Part shown: in pieces, positions 50,861 through 60,698 of the stretch
Position numbering within the stretch: the stretch's first letter is position 1
Layout: each line of letters starts with the position of its first letter
Assembly: GCF_031846485.1 (NCBI RefSeq)
Contig: NZ_JAVRHQ010000004.1
Span: 124,001 to 188,000, forward strand
Direction: 5' to 3'
From: Autumnicola tepida
Lineage (GTDB): Bacteria; Bacteroidota; Bacteroidia; Flavobacteriales; Flavobacteriaceae
DNA length: 64,000 nt
Position numbers and translations under genes: made by a program
Notes under the pieces: generated by a model
Database searches by the model: none
Told to the model about the DNA's origin: nothing
Seen by the model: the letters and a program-made list of their open reading frames with translations, nothing else

Positions 50861-52405
50861 ATGGAATCTGATAATAAAAACCTTTTACCGTCAAACAGAA
50901 AAAGTGCGGTAAAATGGAATCTCATGTTGCAATATGCAGGTCTTGCTATCGGGATGATTAAAGGTTTCTTTATTGTACCCATATATTTTAATTTCATTGA
51001 TAGTGAAGATTATGGGTATTGGTTGGCAACAGGTAGTCTATTAGTGTGGATAAATATCGTAGACCCAGGGGCGGGTAGTGTATTACAGCAGAAAGTTGGC
51101 TACGCCTATGGAACCCGAAATTTACAGGTGCTGAAGCGATTGATAGGATCAGGAATCCTGATAGGATCCTTGATTTGTACGATTGCATTGATTCTTAGTT
51201 TTATTTTCTCATTTTTCATTCCTGATTTAATTGGTTTTGAAAATTATCACAAAGAAGAAGTTCTGGTAAGGGCATTTAACATTGGTGCTATTGGTGCTTG
51301 TTTTAGCTTGATTACTTCAGTAATAAGAGGTGTGAATTATGGAATGCAAAAAACCAAAGGTCCAGGGATAATTGAGATTTTTGCTTCCTTAATTGGTATA
51401 ACCGTGAATATAACTATGTTATATAATGGCTATGGTCTTTATTCCATAGCGATGATGCTTTTGATTAATGGTGTTCTAACCTGTATTGGTAATCTAATCT
51501 ACTTGCAATATGTTACGAGAAAGCATGACTTGTCCATAAACTATAGTTTAAATAAGACGCTCCCGTTGTTTAAAGAATTTACCTATACTTTTTTTTCTAG
51601 ATTGGTGAATACACTTGCGGGTAATTTGGATTTGATAATTATTGCCAGATTTATTGGTGCTGAATTTGTGACTATTGTTGAAATAACCAGAAGACCGTTT
51701 AAAATAGTTGAAGGTATTGTTTATAAGCCTGCTGTTGCAATGGCACCTGCCGTATCGCATCTACACGGTGAAAACAATAAAGAAAAACTCAATAAACTAT
51801 TGATGAAATTTTTTCATTTCCTCACTTGGGCATATGGATTTATAATTGCAGGGTTCCTTCTGTTCAATAAAGATTTAATTACGCTTTGGGTAGGTGCTGA
51901 TAAATTTGCAGGAATTGTATTAAGTCTATTTATCTGCGTTGGTGTGGCCATGAAAGGATATTTTGCAAGTCTAGGAAATATAAATTTTGCCTTAGGTAAT
52001 ATCAAGGGAACAAGTTTAATTATTGTTGTTCAAAATCTATTGTACGCTGCTTTTATTACCATCGCGGCCATTTATTATAGTCTTGTGGGAATTATAGTAG
52101 CCCTGATACCCGCATTACTATTTACCGGTGGATGGTATCATTTAAAAAGTTTGTATGAGGATAAGGTTTTCTCTAGAGAGGATGTTACAAAATTTGTGTT
52201 CAATGTATTGTTGGTTTCTGTTGTATGTGGCATCGCTTTTCATGCAGGAAAAATTGTTCAAGCGAATACTTGGTTTGAATTGATTGTATTCGCAGGTCTA
52301 TTTGCCTTGGTGTTTTTGTTGATTTTCTATCTTCTTTCCAAAGATTTTAGAAGAGAAATTGGCATATGGTATAATAAAATAAATTTAAGATTTAGAGCAG
52401 TATGA
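50861..52405 (+). CDS. wzx: Polysaccharide flippase (Wzx) of the second locus
   Basis: 514 aa, about 12-14 membrane helices, MOP superfamily. NLMLQYAGLAIGMIKGFFIV opens the first helix; DSEDYGYWLATGSLLVWINI and DPGAGSVLQQKVGYAYG are the Wzx-like loops. It translocates the lipid-linked repeat unit. Little similarity to the flippase at 17842 is seen, in keeping with different glycans. Its stop overlaps the next ATG (ATGA at 52402). DNA from here to 60.3 kb is more AT-rich than the sugar-nucleotide genes before it. Confidence 0.87.
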   Translation: MESDNKNLLPSNRKSAVKWNLMLQYAGLAIGMIKGFFIVPIYFNFIDSEDYGYWLATGSLLVWINIVDPGAGSVLQQKVGYAYGTRNLQVLKRLIGSGILIGSLICTIALILSFIFSFFIPDLIGFENYHKEEVLVRAFNIGAIGACFSLITSVIRGVNYGMQKTKGPGIIEIFASLIGITVNITMLYNGYGLYSIAMMLLINGVLTCIGNLIYLQYVTRKHDLSINYSLNKTLPLFKEFTYTFFSRLVNTLAGNLDLIIIARFIGAEFVTIVEITRRPFKIVEGIVYKPAVAMAPAVSHLHGENNKEKLNKLLMKFFHFLTWAYGFIIAGFLLFNKDLITLWVGADKFAGIVLSLFICVGVAMKGYFASLGNINFALGNIKGTSLIIVVQNLLYAAFITIAAIYYSLVGIIVALIPALLFTGGWYHLKSLYEDKVFSREDVTKFVFNVLLVSVVCGIAFHAGKIVQANTWFELIVFAGLFALVFLLIFYLLSKDFRREIGIWYNKINLRFRAV

Positions 52406-53529
52406 ATGTTTTGTTTCTCTCCCAAGGTAGTGATGTGTCAGATCATCCAGGATGGCATGATGGGATGCTAAGATTGCAACGAGAGGGTATGGTTAATGCT
52501 TATGACAATATACCTTACTTGGGTTTTGCGGCTGAAAATGGATGGGATAGATTTTATGATTACATAGTCGATAAATGTAACTCTCTTGCTTATGACGTGG
52601 TTTATTTTCAATATTTTCACCGGAAGGGAACTCCATCGCCAAGAGAATGCGTTCAACGCCTTCGTCAACTTGATAAGGCGCCTTTGATTATTACTAGTGC
52701 GGGAGATCCATTTTCTGATAATTTATTGAAACCTGACTACCCCCAAGATTTTAAAGAAATTAGTCGCTTGGCTGATATTACCTTTAGTACACAAATGGGT
52801 AAGGCGGCTGATAAAATGGTACGTTGGGGTGCAAAGAATATTATTTACATGCCTAATGGTATGTGTCAAAAACGTTTTAATGCGCTTGGGGTAGAGGCCA
52901 ATCACACTTTTGATTTTGATGTGGTATTTGTGGGCAGTCGAAATAATAGTAAAAATCCTGGTTCCAAGTATTTTTGGGCTACCAGAGACCGGGAAGAATT
53001 AGTCAAAAAGCTCAGTAAGCATTATGGTAGAAATTTCGGTCTTTTTGGTCATAACTGGGATACTAAAATTAGTCACGGCCCCATCCCTTTTTCAGAACAA
53101 CAAAATACCTTTAGAAGAGGACGGGTTGTGGTAGGAGGCAATCCTTATTCTTATTCAGATTACTATACTTCGAATAGGGCTTTTTTTGAAGTAGCTTCAG
53201 GAATTCCCACCGTAGAACTAAAGGTTCCGCGAATTGGTAATGTATTGCGCAATAACGATCATGTATATTGGGTAGATTCAATTGGTGGAATTACAGATAG
53301 AATAGATAGACTACTGGATGAGGATGCTTCACAATTATATCAAAAATCTTCTTTAGCTGCCCAGTATATTGAGGACAGGCATACACAATACCATAGAATG
53401 AAATTTAAGATGGTTGTGTCCAAACATTATATAGAACACAAAAACCTAAAAATTGATTTTCCTTATTTTTTAGATGAAGTAGATATTATAGAAGAGCACA
53501 AATTTGCCACGCGTCTAAAAGCTGAATGA
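52402..53529 (+). CDS. CgeB-like GT-B glycosyltransferase
   Basis: 375 aa. No signal peptide. VVFVGSRNNSKNPGSKYFWA (about 174-193) and FRRGRVVVGGNPYSYSDYYT followed by NRAFFEVASGIPTVELKVP (about 235-272) match the CgeB-type C-terminal half of GT-B enzymes, with a nucleotide-binding Glu in FEVASG. It is coupled to flippase and next transferase by 4-bp overlaps. Adds a sugar to the repeat unit; donor unknown. Confidence 0.75.
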   Translation: MNVLFLSQGSDVSDHPGWHDGMLRLQREGMVNAYDNIPYLGFAAENGWDRFYDYIVDKCNSLAYDVVYFQYFHRKGTPSPRECVQRLRQLDKAPLIITSAGDPFSDNLLKPDYPQDFKEISRLADITFSTQMGKAADKMVRWGAKNIIYMPNGMCQKRFNALGVEANHTFDFDVVFVGSRNNSKNPGSKYFWATRDREELVKKLSKHYGRNFGLFGHNWDTKISHGPIPFSEQQNTFRRGRVVVGGNPYSYSDYYTSNRAFFEVASGIPTVELKVPRIGNVLRNNDHVYWVDSIGGITDRIDRLLDEDASQLYQKSSLAAQYIEDRHTQYHRMKFKMVVSKHYIEHKNLKIDFPYFLDEVDIIEEHKFATRLKAE

Positions 53530-54719
53530 TGCATATAGGAATAGCCAGCCCTATTACAATTCAACGTTTTTCTAAATACCTGGACGCATCGGGAAAGGAA
53601 AAGGCAAAAGCTTTAGAGGGACTTAAAGCTCCAGCTGTAGATGCCGTTGTGGAAGAATTGTTGCGACGGGGCCACACTATAAGTATCTACACACTCGCTA
53701 TAGAGTGTAATGAAAAGACGGTTCTTTTTGGAAAAAACCTAACTATTTTTGTAGGGCCCTTTAGGAAAAGTAGTTATTTGAAAACATTTAATTTATTCAA
53801 AAGTGAATCAAGTCATATAAGGGACTTTGTTCATTCAGAGGTTAATAAGCCTGAAATCCTTCATGCGCAATGGACTTATGAGTTTTCATTGGGGCTTAGT
53901 TCTTTCCGTAAGGATATACCCGTTTTTGTGACTGTACGAGATTGGGCACCAGCTATTCTGAGATACTTTAAGAGTTATTATCGACTTGTTCGATTGCTTG
54001 TAAATAACGCCATATTTAGAAAACGAGAGTTGCATTTTATATCAAATTCACCTTACATATCAAAGTCCATTAAACAAAGGTGGAATATAGATAGTGTGGT
54101 TATACCCAATCCAATTTCTAATCATTATCTGGAAATCCAGAATTCAATAGACCGTGATGTTAATACTATTATTTCGGTATCCAACTCAGTAAGTAAGCTC
54201 AAGAATATCAAGACATTATTAGTGGCCTTTCAGCAGGTTCTCATAAAAAAACCTAATTTAAAACTGAGGCTAGTCGGTAATCCATTCTATCAAAAAAATC
54301 CGGCTTTAAAAAAATGGAGGACTAGCAACTTGTTTAAAAATGTTGAACTCTGTGGGCCTGTTACCCATGCAGAATTAGTTGACTTGTATGATGAGAGCAG
54401 TATTATGGTGCATCCTTCACTTGAAGAGTCTTTTGGAAATACGTTGATCGAAGCAATGGCCAGAAACACTGCTGTAATTGGTGGGAAAGATTCAGGGGCC
54501 GTGCCTCACTTACTGGGGTTTGGTAATTATGGGGTTTTATGCGATGTCACGTGTTCCACAGCCCTTGCTTGCGAAATATTGCGGCTCTGTGAAGAGACGG
54601 GTCTAAGAGAGGAACTGGTGGAAAGAGCTAGGGAGTACGTACTGAGAAATTATACCATAGAAGTAACAGTGGATAATTTAATTGACCATTATAAAAAACA
54701 GTTATCTGGTGAAAATTAG
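53526..54719 (+). CDS. Family 4 glycosyltransferase
   Basis: 397 aa, GT-B. The N-half has the GLSSFRKDIPVFVTVRDWAP core, the C-half NTIISVSNSVSKLKNIKTLL, and the Ex7E motif HPSLEESFGNTLIEAMARNT at about 295-314. Two Met codons stand in a row at 53526, either can be used. Overlaps both neighbours. Retaining sugar transferase of the second locus. Confidence 0.85.
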   Translation: MMHIGIASPITIQRFSKYLDASGKEKAKALEGLKAPAVDAVVEELLRRGHTISIYTLAIECNEKTVLFGKNLTIFVGPFRKSSYLKTFNLFKSESSHIRDFVHSEVNKPEILHAQWTYEFSLGLSSFRKDIPVFVTVRDWAPAILRYFKSYYRLVRLLVNNAIFRKRELHFISNSPYISKSIKQRWNIDSVVIPNPISNHYLEIQNSIDRDVNTIISVSNSVSKLKNIKTLLVAFQQVLIKKPNLKLRLVGNPFYQKNPALKKWRTSNLFKNVELCGPVTHAELVDLYDESSIMVHPSLEESFGNTLIEAMARNTAVIGGKDSGAVPHLLGFGNYGVLCDVTCSTALACEILRLCEETGLREELVERAREYVLRNYTIEVTVDNLIDHYKKQLSGEN

Positions 54720-55827
54720 GGTCTTACATATTTTAAATGAATTGAAAATGTCAGGTATGGAAATGATGTTACTCAATTCATTCCAAGAATGGGATAAAAA
54801 TGGAATAACCCCTGAAATTTTAGCAACAAAAGATAATATTGGTAATGCTGCCGAAGCATTGAAAAATGCTGGTTACATAGTACACCATATCTCTTTTGAG
54901 AATACTTCTATTAACAAATGTAACCAATTTAGATGTCTTTTAAAGGAGAATCGTTATGATATTATACATATACACCCTGAAAGTAATTTTTTCCTATATA
55001 CCTTGCTAAGCTTATCAGTCGGGCATAAAAATATAGTGCGCACTTTTCATAGTCTATTCAAAATACGCTGGATAGGAAGAGTTCGTCGCCATTTTGATAG
55101 AATTATGGCGAGATTTTTAGGTGTGAAATTCCACGCTATTAGTGACATGGTGGCGGACTTTGAAAAAACACAATACAATACTGTTACGGAAAAAATTTAT
55201 AATTGGTATGACAGCAATCGGTATCTGCCCGTAAAAGAGGAAGATGCTCAGAAGCTTCGTAAACAAATGGGTATTAAAGCTGAGGTTTTTGTGCTTTGTA
55301 GTGTTGGTAACTGTTCTGCTATAAAAAGGCATGATTTTTTATTAAAGGCTTTAGCAATATTCAATGATTCAGTTGACAATTGGCTGTATTTACATGCAGG
55401 AGACGAACAAGAAGGATTTGCAGAACGAAAGCTTGCATCATCACTAAATATTGCCTCGAATTGCCAATTTCTAGGAGCAGTTGATAACGTTGAAGAAATA
55501 CTTGCCGTCTCTGATGTATTTGTGATGTCCTCAAAATTAGAGGGTCTTGGTAATGCGGCGCTAGAGGCTATGGGGATGGGAACACCGGTGATTTTGACAA
55601 AAGTACCTGGCCTAAATGATTTATTGGCGCGGGTCCCCCATAGCGAGGGTGTGGATCCTACACCTGAAGGTATTGCTGATGGGTTGTTTAAAGTGTATAG
55701 TATGTCTTCTTCAGAGAGAAGGCTTTTGGGAATGAAATTGCAGGAGCAAGTAAAAAAGGATTTTTCGATGCCTATGGGCGTTGATAAATACGTAAGGATG
55801 TACCGTTCAATGATTTTGAAAAATTAG
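54709..55827 (+). CDS. Family 4 glycosyltransferase
   Basis: About 372 aa from GTG 54709 (MKIRVLHILNELKMSGMEMM), the start that fits the family, since the earlier TTG at 54682 lies 38 bp inside the previous gene and adds nine foreign residues. GT-B: VLCSVGNCSAIKRHDFLLKA in the linker and MSSKLEGLGNAALEAMGMGT as Ex7E motif near residue 270. Same MSGxExM donor loop as EpsF-like enzymes. It is followed 3 bp later by the polymerase. Confidence 0.85.
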   Translation: MKIRVLHILNELKMSGMEMMLLNSFQEWDKNGITPEILATKDNIGNAAEALKNAGYIVHHISFENTSINKCNQFRCLLKENRYDIIHIHPESNFFLYTLLSLSVGHKNIVRTFHSLFKIRWIGRVRRHFDRIMARFLGVKFHAISDMVADFEKTQYNTVTEKIYNWYDSNRYLPVKEEDAQKLRKQMGIKAEVFVLCSVGNCSAIKRHDFLLKALAIFNDSVDNWLYLHAGDEQEGFAERKLASSLNIASNCQFLGAVDNVEEILAVSDVFVMSSKLEGLGNAALEAMGMGTPVILTKVPGLNDLLARVPHSEGVDPTPEGIADGLFKVYSMSSSERRLLGMKLQEQVKKDFSMPMGVDKYVRMYRSMILKN

Positions 55828-55830
55828 GTC

Positions 55831-57141
55831 ATGCAGATAGTCCCCTCCATTGGAATCGTAATAGTCCTGTTCCTTATAATTATGGTAATTCCATTTTTGA
55901 ATGATCTTGCTAAAAGCCGGTTGAGTGCCTATGAGGTAACTGCCCATCTCATCAAAGGTTTGCTTTTTTATCCTATTCCACAGCTTCTTTTGACTCCAAG
56001 GCAATTGATTCCAATTGGGAATCAATCAACCGATGATATGGTAAGGCAATTGGAAACTGGCTTGGCTACCAATACCATCTATCTAAATTATCTGTTGCTA
56101 TTGTATTTGAGTGTCCTAACAATAATGCTTATTCTTAAGAGTCCCGTTAAATTTCGAATCAATAATTTAAAGGGGAATCACTGGGTATTTGTGCTGATAT
56201 TGCTGAATGTGGGCATATTGAGTTCAAGTTTTTCTCTCAACGACTTTATTTATATATTTCTATTTGCCGCCTTTTTAGTCTATTCGAAACTTAACCGCAG
56301 TCATATCCGTACCTTGTATAATTGGCTATTGGTATTATATGTGTATTCCTCCTTGATTTTGGTTCTCTTAAAACCTGCTGTTTCTATATTCTCAGATGGA
56401 GAATGGGCTGGCATCTTTAGTAATCCCAATGGGGTTGTAATTGTCTGTAACTTTATATTTATTCTATTGCTGTTAGCGCCGTATTATGGAGTTAGGCGAG
56501 CAAAGGTGCACTATCTGCATTTTATTGCAATTACTCTATTTATTTTTATGAGCGATTCGCGAAATGGGTTATTGACCTTTGCCGTCATTGGATTGATTTT
56601 TTTTGTTTCTGAATATAAATTAGGGATAGTAAAGAATATAGCGATTCTTGTTGCTTTTCCTATTCTTTTTTTTCTTGTAGACCGTTTTAACCAAATAGAT
56701 TTGGTATCCCTTACTTCATCAAGAATCCTAATCTGGAATTACGCTTTTTATGAGCTTCAGGATAATTTAATATTGGGACTTGGTCGTGATTTTTACAGCT
56801 TGGATAATCGCCTTAAAAATTTCCCTGATACTCTTGTCTTTGCGACTTCTTCGTATTCGTCTTTCATGGATTATATTGTGCTATATGGTATTGTGGGAAG
56901 CGTAGCTATTGTCATGTTTATGCGATACGTTTTTTTAAAGGCCTACGGAATTAAACCGGTCTTTCTAATATTTTTCGTTTTGTTTCTTATACCTAATTTT
57001 TTCGAATCCTATTTTAGGCCTCCGTATTTAACCATAAATACAATCCTTTATTTATTCGTGCTATTTATTTTAAGAGAGACATTATTGTCTAGAAATGAGA
57101 TTTGGAGTGATGAAATTGAAGCCTACCCATCAAAACTATAA
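55831..57141 (+). CDS. wzy: O-antigen-ligase-like polymerase (Wzy)
   Basis: 436 aa with about 11-12 membrane helices and a large outside loop (about 330-345). FIFMSDSRNGLLTFAVIGLI near residues 243-262 is the usual SRNGLL/SRG segment of the Wzy_C/O-antigen ligase superfamily, and ILGLGRDFYSLDNRL comes near 311. No transferase domain. It is the only polymerase candidate of the second locus and is of another family than the EpsG type at 26852, so the two loci probably use different linkage chemistry. Confidence 0.8.
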   Translation: MQIVPSIGIVIVLFLIIMVIPFLNDLAKSRLSAYEVTAHLIKGLLFYPIPQLLLTPRQLIPIGNQSTDDMVRQLETGLATNTIYLNYLLLLYLSVLTIMLILKSPVKFRINNLKGNHWVFVLILLNVGILSSSFSLNDFIYIFLFAAFLVYSKLNRSHIRTLYNWLLVLYVYSSLILVLLKPAVSIFSDGEWAGIFSNPNGVVIVCNFIFILLLLAPYYGVRRAKVHYLHFIAITLFIFMSDSRNGLLTFAVIGLIFFVSEYKLGIVKNIAILVAFPILFFLVDRFNQIDLVSLTSSRILIWNYAFYELQDNLILGLGRDFYSLDNRLKNFPDTLVFATSSYSSFMDYIVLYGIVGSVAIVMFMRYVFLKAYGIKPVFLIFFVLFLIPNFFESYFRPPYLTINTILYLFVLFILRETLLSRNEIWSDEIEAYPSKL

Positions 57142-57146
57142 CCTAT

Positions 57147-57989
57147 ATGCAATATCAAGTTGCCGTTCTTTTGACTTGCCATAATAGAAAAAACAAAACT
57201 TTGTCTTGTCTTAAGGCGCTCAGTAATTGCAAGCTGCCTAAGGGAATTTCACTTTCTGTATTTCTGGTCGATGATGGCTCTAAAGATGGAACCGGTCAAG
57301 CGGTTAGAGAAAAATTTCCTGAAGTAAATATAATTCAAGGTGATGGGAGCCTGTTTTGGAACAAGGGTATGCGATTAGCATGGAAAAAAGCATCAGAAAG
57401 TAAAAATTATGATTACTATTTCTGGTTAAATGATGATACTATTTTAGATCGAAATGGATTTTTAAAAATTTTTAAAATCTATAATGAAGCTAAAACACTT
57501 GAAAAAAATGAGGTCATAGTAACCGCTGCGTGTAGAGTATCTTTTGATAAAAATTTTTTTTCTTATGGAGGAAGGACAGATTTTGGTCCTATAATTCCTA
57601 ATGGGGAGTTGCAAGTCTGTAAGTATATCAATGGAAACGCAGTTTTGATTCCAAAAAAGATTTACAAAAAAGTTGGCTTTCTGTCGGATGAATACACACA
57701 CGGTATGGGGGATTTTGACTATGGACTAAGAGCTATGAAACTTGGATATAAAAGTTATACAACTAAGACCTTTGTGGCTTCTTGTCCTCCGAACTTAGGG
57801 ATACCAGGTTGGTGTGATCCGAAAAATAGATTATTAAAAAGGTGGGAACTATTTCATACACCCTTAGGGTTAAATATTAAGGAATATATCCAATTTCGTA
57901 AAAAATTTTGGGGAAATAAATGGTTAGTATTTGCTGTAAAAGCATATGCTAAAATGTTATTTCCTAATTTATATAAAGTGATATCCTAG
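57147..57989 (+). CDS. Family 2 glycosyltransferase
   Basis: 280 aa. QYQVAVLLTCHNRKNKTLSC opening, VDDGSKDGTGQA (about 40-51), GDGSLFWNKGMRLAWKKA (about 66-83) and the metal site WLNDDT (about 95-100). The GSLFWNKGM block is shared with rhamnosyl- and galactosyl-type GT2 enzymes of O-antigen loci. Starts 5 bp behind the polymerase. Confidence 0.85.
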   Translation: MQYQVAVLLTCHNRKNKTLSCLKALSNCKLPKGISLSVFLVDDGSKDGTGQAVREKFPEVNIIQGDGSLFWNKGMRLAWKKASESKNYDYYFWLNDDTILDRNGFLKIFKIYNEAKTLEKNEVIVTAACRVSFDKNFFSYGGRTDFGPIIPNGELQVCKYINGNAVLIPKKIYKKVGFLSDEYTHGMGDFDYGLRAMKLGYKSYTTKTFVASCPPNLGIPGWCDPKNRLLKRWELFHTPLGLNIKEYIQFRKKFWGNKWLVFAVKAYAKMLFPNLYKVIS

Positions 57990-57991
57990 AT

Positions 57992-58924
57992 ATGATGGAT
58001 TTTGCCCCAATTTGTTTATTTACCTTTAATAGACTTGAAGAAACTAAGACAACGGTTGAATCTTTGAGTAATAATCTTCTTTCCTCCGAAAGCGAATTGT
58101 TTGTTTTCTCGGACGGTCCAAGGAATGACATTGAAAAATTAAAAGTTCAGGAAGTTCGTGATTATTTGAGAGAGATAAATGGATTTAAAAAAATAGAAAT
58201 ATACGAATCCGAAATAAATAAAGGATTAGCTAAATCTATTATTGAGGGTGTTTCAAAAATTATAGAAGTCCACGGAAAGGTAATAGTAGTTGAGGATGAT
58301 CTAATTCTATCAAAAAACTTTTTATCCTTTATGAACCAAAGTCTGAATGAGTACGCAAATACTGAGGATATATTTTCCGTGTCGGGCTTCTCATTTAAAA
58401 TAAAGCCTCCTAAAGATTATTCTTTGGATGCTTATGTTTGGGGTAGAGCACACTCATGGGGTTGGGCCACTTGGAATAATAGGTGGGGTACAATTGATTG
58501 GGAAATAAGAGATTTTGAAAAGTTTAAAATCGATAAAAAGCTACAAAGGGAGTTTAATAAATATGGTAGTGATTTGTCAAATATGCTACTAGCCTCTATG
58601 GAAGGTAGGGTGGATTCTTGGTTTATCCGATTTACATATAATCAATTCAAAAAAGGAAAATATACTGTGTTTCCAGTTCAATCTAAGGTTGTAAATAATG
58701 GCTTCATGCAGAATGCCACACATACAAATACTTATAATAGAATTAAAGTACTGTTCGATGAAAGTGAGGAAGTAGCCTTTAATTTCCCTAAAGATATTTC
58801 TATCGATAGTACTATTGGTAGAAGTGTTTATCGATATAAAAGTCTTGGCTATCGTATAACAGGTAAGTTTTTAACTATTCTTATGAAGGTAGGTTTAATT
58901 AAGCAACGCAAAACGACAATTTAA
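57992..58924 (+). CDS. GT-A type glycosyltransferase
   Basis: 310 aa. APICLFTFNRLEETKTTVES and LFVFSDGPRNDIEKLKVQEV form the nucleotide-binding half, VVEDDLILSKNFL (about 97-109) is the DxD-like metal site, and YVWGRAHSWGWATWNNRWGT (about 149-168) is the acceptor-side motif known from this group of capsule transferases. Two bp separate it from the gene before. Donor unknown. Confidence 0.8.
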   Translation: MMDFAPICLFTFNRLEETKTTVESLSNNLLSSESELFVFSDGPRNDIEKLKVQEVRDYLREINGFKKIEIYESEINKGLAKSIIEGVSKIIEVHGKVIVVEDDLILSKNFLSFMNQSLNEYANTEDIFSVSGFSFKIKPPKDYSLDAYVWGRAHSWGWATWNNRWGTIDWEIRDFEKFKIDKKLQREFNKYGSDLSNMLLASMEGRVDSWFIRFTYNQFKKGKYTVFPVQSKVVNNGFMQNATHTNTYNRIKVLFDESEEVAFNFPKDISIDSTIGRSVYRYKSLGYRITGKFLTILMKVGLIKQRKTTI

Positions 58925-58932
58925 TATTAAAA

Positions 58933-59616
58933 ATGCTAATTAACTATTTAACAACTCTTTTTCAAAAAAAAAGATATTACAAAGCTGTTTCTTTTTTTTC
59001 CTTTTGGGATAAATACACCTCTTTCTCAAAATCAGTATATATCGGTTTTGGTGTTCGGTTAGGAAATGCAAAAATTGGGAATTACTCGAGGGTAAGACAA
59101 TTATCGACCATTTATTATACCGAAATCGGTAAGTTTTCTGGAATCGGTGTTAATTCTAGAATCGGTATAGGTCAACATCCTTTGAACCTATTATCGACCA
59201 ATCTGATCTTCTACAAAAAGAACCAAATTAAAAATTCATGGGTTAGAAATATTGATTTTCAAGAATATAAACCTACTAAAATAGGCAATGATGTATGGGT
59301 TGGTGAATCTGTCATGATACTTGGAGGAATTAAGATCGGTGATGGTGCCGTAATAGCAGCGAGGTCTGTAGTAACAAAAGATGTTCCTCCTTACGCCATA
59401 GTTGGAGGTGTTCCAGCAAAAATAATTAAGTACCGTTTTGATCAAGAAATTATAAAAAGATTGCTTGAGATACAGTGGTGGAATTGGTCTGAATCGAAAA
59501 TTGAGAAGAATATTGAAATATTTACGAAAGAAAATATTTCACTTAAGGATTTAGAAGTATTTAATTTCAAGAAGAAAATTCCAAAGGCAAAACCGTTTAT
59601 TCAAAAATCCTATTAA
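58933..59616 (+). CDS. Hexapeptide-repeat O-acetyltransferase (CatB/WbbJ-like)
   Basis: 227 aa. Left-handed beta-helix repeats run from about 40 to 175, with IGVNSRIGIGQHPLNLLSTN (His of the active site near 77) and the characteristic end PTKIGNDVWVGESVMILGGI, KIGDGAVIAARSVVTKDVPP, YAIVGGVPAKIIKYRF. It transfers acetyl from acetyl-CoA to a sugar hydroxyl in the cytoplasm. Adjacent to the transferases, so it probably modifies the repeat unit. Confidence 0.87.
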   Translation: MLINYLTTLFQKKRYYKAVSFFSFWDKYTSFSKSVYIGFGVRLGNAKIGNYSRVRQLSTIYYTEIGKFSGIGVNSRIGIGQHPLNLLSTNLIFYKKNQIKNSWVRNIDFQEYKPTKIGNDVWVGESVMILGGIKIGDGAVIAARSVVTKDVPPYAIVGGVPAKIIKYRFDQEIIKRLLEIQWWNWSESKIEKNIEIFTKENISLKDLEVFNFKKKIPKAKPFIQKSY

Positions 59617-59653
59617 TTAGTTCGGGCTAATAAAAAATGTTAAAACTAAACAA

Positions 59654-60361
59654 ATGAATCTTCTTGGATATAAAATAAGGGAATCCTATCCTTCTCTTTC
59701 TGCACCAAGTAAATCTGTTGTGAATACAATAAATCCTCATTCGTATTGTGTTGCCAAGAAGGATAGTGAATTTCGGGATTCGCTAGAAGCGAGTGATATT
59801 CTTCTTCCAGATGGTATCGGGATCGTGCTTGCGGCAAGAATTCTCAAAAATGAAAAGATCAAAAAAATTGCTGGTTATGACCTCTTTTTGAATTTGATGC
59901 AGCAATTGAATGAAACCGGTGGTACATGTGTCTTTCTTGGGGCAGCTCCGGAAACCTTGGAGAAAATTCACAAAAGGGCTAACATGGATTACCCAAATGT
60001 TAAAGTTCATAGTTTTTCACCACCGTATAAACCGATATTTAATGAAGAAGATAGTCATTTAATGTGCGATAAGGTCAACTCAGTTTCACCCGATGTTCTT
60101 TTCGTAGGAATGACAGCTCCAAAACAGGAAAAGTGGGTTCATCAGAATAAGGCGAATCTTAATGCAAAGGTTATTGGTTCCATAGGAGCTGTATTTGATT
60201 TTTATGCTGGTACAGTAAAAAGACCTTCCAAGTTTTGGATAAATTTAGGTCTAGAATGGTTACCACGATTCTTAAAGGAGCCAAAGAGACTGGCAGAAAG
60301 AAATTTGGTTTCGACACCAAAATTTGTTTGGGAGGTTTTAAAGGAGCGGGTTAAACAATAG
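59654..60361 (+). CDS. WecG/TagA/CpsF family glycosyltransferase (GT26)
   Basis: 235 aa, family size. ASDILLPDGIGIVLAARIL (about 46-64), GTCVFLGAAPETLEKI (about 91-106), DVLFVGMTAPKQEKWVHQNK (about 150-169) and GSIGAVFDFYAGTVKRPSKF (about 177-196). GT26 enzymes usually add the second sugar (a ManNAc or ManNAcA) to the lipid-linked HexNAc made by a WecA-like enzyme, which suits the WecA-like gene at 63792. Last of the assembly genes before the lipoprotein. Confidence 0.9.
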   Translation: MNLLGYKIRESYPSLSAPSKSVVNTINPHSYCVAKKDSEFRDSLEASDILLPDGIGIVLAARILKNEKIKKIAGYDLFLNLMQQLNETGGTCVFLGAAPETLEKIHKRANMDYPNVKVHSFSPPYKPIFNEEDSHLMCDKVNSVSPDVLFVGMTAPKQEKWVHQNKANLNAKVIGSIGAVFDFYAGTVKRPSKFWINLGLEWLPRFLKEPKRLAERNLVSTPKFVWEVLKERVKQ

Positions 60362-60698
60362 TATTCTATTAATCTTAAATGTCCGAATAGAAGTGAGCTA
60401 ATTGCTGTTATTTCTTAACTCATCCTATATCTCTCTGCTCTCGAAATGAAAATTACCAATTACGATAACTTATCATCGCTAGAGAAGAAACTCAATATAA
60501 AATAGAGCTTGCCTAATTGTTCCTGACAATCTTATACGTCAGTTATTTGATCAACAAATTAATTTATCAGTTTCCTGATTCTTAATTCCTGTTTCTCTTA
60601 AAAAAGCCGTCTCTAATCTATACGTGGGACAACACTGCTTTTATATTAATCTCTTTATACAACCAATCAATTAATTTTAAATTTAAAAACCAGATTTT
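60362..60698. other. Gap before the second lipoprotein gene
   Basis: 337 bp, no gene. It ends in the same type of AT-rich leader (ATTAATTTTAAATTTAAAA) as precedes the first lipoprotein. A promoter is likely here, but no clear TAnnTTTG is seen. Confidence 0.4.
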
